Shown here: positions 60,821 through 64,000 of the stretch, one piece after another | Position numbering within the stretch: position 1 is the first letter of the stretch | How the letters are laid out: the number at the start of each line of letters is the position of its first letter | Assembly (NCBI RefSeq): GCF_019049255.1 | Contig: NZ_JAGMUJ010000023.1 | Coordinates: forward strand, 1-64,000 | Reading direction: 5' to 3' | Length of the DNA stretch: 64,000 nucleotides | From: Streptomyces sp. AC558_RSS880 | Lineage (GTDB): Bacteria; Actinomycetota; Actinomycetes; Streptomycetales; Streptomycetaceae | The notes under the pieces: generated by a model | The model's database searches: none | What the model saw: the letters and a program-made list of their open reading frames with translations, nothing else | Told to the model about the DNA's origin: nothing | Made by a program: the position numbers and the translations under genes

Positions 60821-61002
60821 GACCTGACCAACGCGCCACCGCGCGGGACGTTGCGCCACACCGATGCGGCGGCCGGAAGTGCTTTGCCCTGCGGGCTCCC
60901 CGCCTAGTACCGTGGGTGGCGATTGGTGACACCCCACGCGGATGTGTCATCATCGGCACGCACCGAATCCGCTCGCGCTCACGCGTGAAAGGTTCTGTGC
61001 AT

Positions 61003-61093
61003 GGAGGCGTCGCCTAGTCCGGTCTATGGCGCCGCACTGCTAATGCGGTTTGGGCCTTAAAGCCCATCGAGGGTTCAAATCCCTCCGCCTCCG
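61003..61093 (+). tRNA. tRNA-Ser (anticodon GCU)
   Basis: A 91-base cloverleaf with GGAGGCG/CGCCTCC acceptor stem, a long variable arm, GGTTCAAATCC T-loop and anticodon GCT (61039-61041). Its T-arm is similar to the tRNA-Ser at 45149 but the body differs. Confidence 0.96.
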
Positions 61094-61101
61094 CACCGAT
61101 C

Positions 61102-61134
61102 ACGAAGCCCCGGCCCCTGCGGTCGGGGCTTCGT
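61102..61134 (+). terminator. Terminator of tRNA-Ser(GCU)
   Basis: ACGAAGCCCCG pairs perfectly with CGGGGCTTCGT around an 11-base loop, directly after the tRNA. Confidence 0.88.
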
Positions 61135-61295
61135 CGTTGCCGCCCCCGTCGACCCACCGCCGATTCCGCGTTTACGCAGGTCACAAGGGGTGAGCCAAAC
61201 GGATTTCACATGGCGGCGGCAGTCATGTAATGTTCTTCCTGTCGCCGCGAGCGGGCCGAAAGGACCGGGGAGCGGCGAGATAACTGAAGAGACAA

Positions 61296-61368
61296 GCACT
61301 CGTAGCTTAACGGATAGAGCATCTGACTACGGATCAGAAGGTTGCAGGTTCGAATCCTGCCGAGTGCA
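61296..61368 (+). tRNA. tRNA-Arg (anticodon ACG)
   Basis: A 73-base cloverleaf with GCACTCG/CGAGTGC acceptor stem, D-arm AGCTTAACGGATAGAGC, anticodon ACG (61329-61331) in loop CTACGGA, and T-loop GGTTCGAATCC. The first anticodon base A is normally deaminated to inosine. Confidence 0.96.
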
Positions 61369-61375
61369 CACAGAA

Positions 61376-61405
61376 CAGAGGCCCCGGAGAGATCCGGGGC
61401 CTCTG
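61376..61405 (+). terminator. Terminator of tRNA-Arg
   Basis: CAGAGGCCCCGGA pairs perfectly with TCCGGGGCCTCTG around a GAGA tetraloop. It lies 7 bp after the tRNA. Confidence 0.9.
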
Positions 61406-61417
61406 GCGTTCCCGGTG

Positions 61418-62008
61418 TCATTCGGGGCCGGAGTCCGCGTCGGCCGTGGGGGTGTCGTGCCGGTGCGGGCCCCGCTGGCGCAGGAGCGCGGCGCGCAGGT
61501 GGTGGGTCAGGGCGGTGGCCGCCGCCGTGAGGAAGACGAACGTGTAGAGGATCTGCAGGACGGTGACCAGGCGGGCCGCCTGGCCGTGCGGGGTGATGTC
61601 GCCGTAGCCGACGGTGGCGAGGGTGACCAGCGTGAAGTAGAGGGCGTCCAGGCGGGTGGCGATGCCGTCGAGCTCGCCGGGGCGCTGGGCCAGGGCCTGG
61701 TAGGCGGTCGCGAAGACCAGGACGGACAGGCTCATCAGCAGGGGGATGACCAGCCCCGGGCGGACGTCCGGGCGGTCGAGCAGGACGTGGACGACCTGCC
61801 TGAGCAGCAGGAGCGCGATCAGCGCCAGGGCGAGGCAGAAGAGGATCCAGCTCAGGGCCGGGCGGTCCGGGCCCAGCCGGTCCAGGGGCAGGAGGAAGTA
61901 CGCGGTGACCATCGCCGCCACGCCCGCCGCCTGGGCCAGCCAGGGCCACAGGGAGCTCCAGACCGTGAACGCGCGTTCTAGGTCGGGGACTCGCGGCGTG
62001 GTGCGCAC
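61418..62008 (-). CDS. Two-helix potassium channel protein
   Basis: A 196-residue ion channel subunit. The selectivity filter TLATVGYGDITP lies between two helices in the C-terminal half; additional hydrophobic segments occur N-terminally (WLAQAAGVAAMVTAYFLLP and WILFCLALALIALLLL). The C-terminus HRHDTPTADADSGPE is acidic. GTG 62008 overlaps the DUF7144 gene by 31 bp and keeps the first helix; GTG 61921 is the alternative and has AGGCGG upstream. It is probably cotranscribed with the DUF7144 and MarR genes. Confidence 0.8.
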   Translation of the reverse strand: MRTTPRVPDLERAFTVWSSLWPWLAQAAGVAAMVTAYFLLPLDRLGPDRPALSWILFCLALALIALLLLRQVVHVLLDRPDVRPGLVIPLLMSLSVLVFATAYQALAQRPGELDGIATRLDALYFTLVTLATVGYGDITPHGQAARLVTVLQILYTFVFLTAAATALTHHLRAALLRQRGPHRHDTPTADADSGPE

Positions 62009-62409
62009 AGGGCCCAGATGATGAAGCCGTCGATGACGATGAGGGTGATCGCCCACACCGGCGCGTGGGGCAGCCACACGAAGTTGGCGATCATGCTGAG
62101 TCCGGCCAGCGCGATGCCCACCGCGCGGGCCCAGGCGGCCCCGGTGAACAGGGCGAGGCCGGCGGCGGTCACCACGGCGCCGAGGAGCAGGTGGATCCAG
62201 CCCCAGCCGGTCAGGCTGAACTCGTAGGTGAAGTTCCGGGTGGCGACGAAGACGTCGTCCTCGGCGATGGCGGCGATGCCCTGGAAGATCGCCATGATGC
62301 CGCCGAAGGTCATCATGATCGCCGCTGCCGCCGTCCAACTCGTCGCCCAAGGGCTCCTGGCCTCCCACCCGGCCTGGTGGTGGCGCGTGCCGCTGACATT
62401 GCTCGCCAT
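61978..62409 (-). CDS. DUF7144-family four-helix membrane protein
   Basis: A 143-residue membrane protein. After a soluble start (MASNVSGTRHHQAGW) it has four hydrophobic segments: IMMTFGGIMAIFQGIAAIA, GWGWIHLLLGAVVTAAGLALF, AVGIALAGLSMIANFVWLP and WAITLIVIDGFIIWAL. The WGWIH...ANFVWLP pattern is characteristic of the family. Function unknown. ATG 62409 has AAAGG upstream. It lies 83 bp after the MarR gene and overlaps the channel start. Confidence 0.85.
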   Translation of the reverse strand: MASNVSGTRHHQAGWEARSPWATSWTAAAAIMMTFGGIMAIFQGIAAIAEDDVFVATRNFTYEFSLTGWGWIHLLLGAVVTAAGLALFTGAAWARAVGIALAGLSMIANFVWLPHAPVWAITLIVIDGFIIWALCAPRRESPT

Positions 62410-62492
62410 GTGTCCGACCTTTCGGCTGTCCCCGAGCATTGCGGCCCCTCGACCAGGCTTGCACTCGAGCCCGCACTCGGCACCTCGGCGTC

Positions 62493-62969
62493 TCAGTCGG
62501 TGCGGCAGTACTCCTCCAGGTAGCCGGCCGCCACCGCGTTCGCGCGCCGGAACCAGTCGTGGAGCACGGCGATCTCCTCCGGGGCGTAGTCGGCGAAGAG
62601 TTCGGTGATGCGGGCGTAGTAGGGGTCGTAGATCTCGCGGGTGCGGGCCAGGGCGTCCGGCAGGGCGGCCACGCGGACGCGGCGGCGGTCCGCGGGGTCG
62701 GGGCGGCGGGTGATGTAGCCCGCGCGTTCCAGGCGGTTGAGGATCCCGGTCATCGCGCCCGTCGTGACGTGGACGCGGTCCGCCAGCTCGCCGGCCGTGA
62801 GCAGGTTCTCGCCGGCCTCGATGACGAAGGCGAAGCAGGTCAGGTCGGTGACGTTCAGGCCCACCTGCTGGGCGATCTCGTGCTGGCCCACCAGGTGGGT
62901 CGCGATGAGCTGGTCCATCGCCCACAGCGCCTGCTCCGGCGTGGCGGGCTGGCGCGGCTTGGCTTGCAT
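62493..62969 (-). CDS. MarR-family transcriptional regulator
   Basis: A 158-residue winged-helix regulator. The DNA-binding part reads LTAGELADRVHVTTGAMTGILNRLERAGYITRRPDPADRRRVRV, with the conserved DRR wing. Flanking helices dimerise. AGGAACC precedes ATG 62969. A near-perfect 23-bp palindrome lies 46 bp upstream and may be its operator. It is at the head of a likely MarR-DUF7144-channel operon and divergent from the HGxxPAAW gene. Confidence 0.9.
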   Translation of the reverse strand: MQAKPRQPATPEQALWAMDQLIATHLVGQHEIAQQVGLNVTDLTCFAFVIEAGENLLTAGELADRVHVTTGAMTGILNRLERAGYITRRPDPADRRRVRVAALPDALARTREIYDPYYARITELFADYAPEEIAVLHDWFRRANAVAAGYLEEYCRTD

Positions 62970-63014
62970 TCCGGGTTCCTCGTTTTCCTTAGTGCGTGAG
63001 GGATTTCTGTGCTA

Positions 63015-63037
63015 AATCTCTTACGACGTGAGAGATT
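63015..63037. promoter_or_regulatory. Candidate MarR operator
   Basis: AATCTCTTACGACGTGAGAGATT is palindromic at all but one pair (AATCTCT with AGAGATT, and ACG with CGT). It lies between divergent genes (MarR start 62969, HGxxPAAW start 63064), so a bound repressor could affect both. Confidence 0.75.
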
Positions 63038-63063
63038 CTGGGTCGCGCAGAGGGGGCGGGCAC

Positions 63064-63462
63064 GTGAGCGCACATCCATATGACCACGGGCACACGGTCG
63101 CGGGGTGGACGGGTTTCGGGATCGCCGGGGCCGGTACGGCGGTCGTGGGGTTCGGCGTCTGCGCGGTGTCCTGGCCGCTGCTGGCCGTCGGGGCGTCGGT
63201 CGCCCTGGCCGGCCTCGTCGTCACCTGGGTGCTGCACCTCGCCGGGTGGGGCAAGCCGCCGGGGCCCCGGCCGAGGGAGCAGTGGGGGTGGCGGGTGCGG
63301 GACGTGAGCGCCCGGCAGGGGCATGCGGGGTGCCTCGGCTGCCGGCTGGCCGGCCGGGGGCGGCCCGCGGCGCGGGAGGTGTCCGGGCGGGTCGTCGTAC
63401 CCGGGGTGCGCGGTGGCGGGCAGGACGTGCGTCCCGTGGGGGCGGGGCGGACCGACGGCTGA
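63064..63462 (+). CDS. HGxxPAAW-like small membrane protein
   Basis: A 132-residue protein. The N-terminus HGHTVAGWTG resembles the HGxxPAAWT motif, followed by two helices (GFGIAGAGTAVVGFGVCAVSW and LLAVGASVALAGLVVTWVL). The C-terminal ~65 residues are basic with CLGC. Family members are small membrane proteins of unknown function and lie near amino acid biosynthesis genes in other actinomycetes. GTG 63064 is chosen because the motif starts a few residues later. It ends 41 bp before the DUF2797 gene. Confidence 0.75.
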   Translation: MSAHPYDHGHTVAGWTGFGIAGAGTAVVGFGVCAVSWPLLAVGASVALAGLVVTWVLHLAGWGKPPGPRPREQWGWRVRDVSARQGHAGCLGCRLAGRGRPAAREVSGRVVVPGVRGGGQDVRPVGAGRTDG

Positions 63463-63503
63463 GCCGCGGGCGTTGTCAGTGGTGCCCCCTAGTCTCGTCA
63501 GAG

Positions 63504-64000
63504 ATGGCACAGGCGTGGAGATGCTCGGGGCTGCGGTGGTCGGCGGACGGCCCGGTGCTGGCGTGGGAGGGCGGCCGGCGCTCCGCGCTGACCCGGGGGA
63601 AACGGGTGGCCTTCGGGGTCGGGGAAGGGGGAGTGCGGACATGCGTGGGGGCACGGGGGCACGCGTGTCCGCTCGGGGCGGCCGTCCCGGGGCGGAGCAC
63701 GGGGGCGCGCTGCGAGGAGTGCGCCCGGCTGGACCGGGCGCACTCGGTGGCCGCCGACACCCTCGTGGACGATCCGCGGCCCTACCGGGTGTACCTGGCG
63801 TGGTTCGGGCCCGGGATGACCAAGGTCGGGATCACCGCCGTGCGGCGCGGTTCCGCACGGCTGCTGGAGCAGGGGGCGGTCTGCTTCAGCTGGCTGGGGA
63901 CCGGGCCGCTGATGGCGGCGCGGCGCACCGAGGAGCTGCTGCGCGCCGCGCTCCGCGTGCCCGACCGGATCCCCTACGCGGGCAAGCGGGCGGTGCGGGC
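63504..64000 (+). CDS. DUF2797 protein, partial (cut by window end)
   Basis: Only the first ~165 codons lie in the window. The sequence has a CxxC-type pair (CEECARLDRAHS), preceded by THCVGARGHACPLG-like CVGARGHACP, and YLAWFGPGMTKVGITAVRRGSARLLEQGAVCFSWLGTG, the typical DUF2797 core resembling a GIY-YIG-like YVYLA/GxTKVG pattern. ATG 63504 is used; no strong ribosome site is seen, and the frame is open to the window edge. Function unknown. Confidence 0.8.
   Translation, partial: MAQAWRCSGLRWSADGPVLAWEGGRRSALTRGKRVAFGVGEGGVRTCVGARGHACPLGAAVPGRSTGARCEECARLDRAHSVAADTLVDDPRPYRVYLAWFGPGMTKVGITAVRRGSARLLEQGAVCFSWLGTGPLMAARRTEELLRAALRVPDRIPYAGKRAVR

Overview
The window is core chromosome of a Streptomyces species. 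The evidence is very high GC with strong third-position GC bias, GTG/TTG starts, leaderless-looking starts, and gene order matching the S. coelicolor stretch around SCO3943-SCO4009. Three perfect copies of the 14-bp ParB site (parS, GTTTCACGTGAAAC) and several intergenic clusters of DnaA boxes place it near, but not at, oriC. No biosynthetic gene cluster, CRISPR array, prophage or intact transposon was seen.

Layout. 0-4 kb: a membrane protein, a metallophosphoesterase and a LacI-family regulator. 4.3-11.7 kb: hisC, then the cytochrome bd oxidase operon cydA-cydB-cydCD behind a perfect Rex operator. 11.9-17.9 kb: an M23 peptidase, a Cof-type HAD phosphatase, an LLM flavin/F420 oxidoreductase, a small hypothetical, kptA, and an alpha/beta-hydrolase-SDR fusion like mycobacterial EphD. 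18-21.5 kb: a tightly overlapped operon of two ABC ATPases and two ABC-2 permeases. 22-25.5 kb: a second HAD phosphatase coupled to serS, then pheA, with a DnaA-box cluster between serS and pheA. 25.6-30.8 kb: the copper-delivery operon (YcnI, Sco, ECuC, CopC-CopD fusion, DyP peroxidase DtpA) that feeds cytochrome c oxidase and extracellular copper enzymes.

31-43 kb holds signalling and surface genes: two anti-sigma-type ATPases, a SpoIIE-type phosphatase that has lost a key metal ligand, aminopeptidase P, a SEC-C protein, a GDPD, a primase/polymerase-like protein, and a 773-residue wall-anchored protein that combines a possible nuclease core with an LAXTG sortase signal. 43.6-45.1 kb is an HtrA protease. 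45.1-46.9 kb is a tRNA-Ser followed by a scar of an integrated element: a 52-bp duplication of the tRNA 3' end encloses a truncated GntR/UTRA gene and a frameshifted YdcF-like gene.

47-64 kb: two hypotheticals, an apparently intact primase/polymerase, a small secreted NepA-like protein, a SigE-family sigma factor, an acyl-CoA ligase with a tandemly duplicated 3' end, a divergent MFS/TetR pair with two operator palindromes, a 1564-residue PAS/kinase-like protein with a repeat-rich linker and two receiver-like domains, a subtilisin-inhibitor-like protein, tRNA-Ser(GCU), tRNA-Arg(ACG), a MarR-DUF7144-potassium channel group, an HGxxPAAW-type membrane protein and a DUF2797 gene cut by the window end.

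The items that look least described are the surface nuclease-like protein, a two-hairpin element between convergent genes at 40.3 kb, the serS-upstream DnaA-box cluster, and the degenerate phosphatase and kinase proteins. Family names come from motif recognition and remembered gene order, not from searches.
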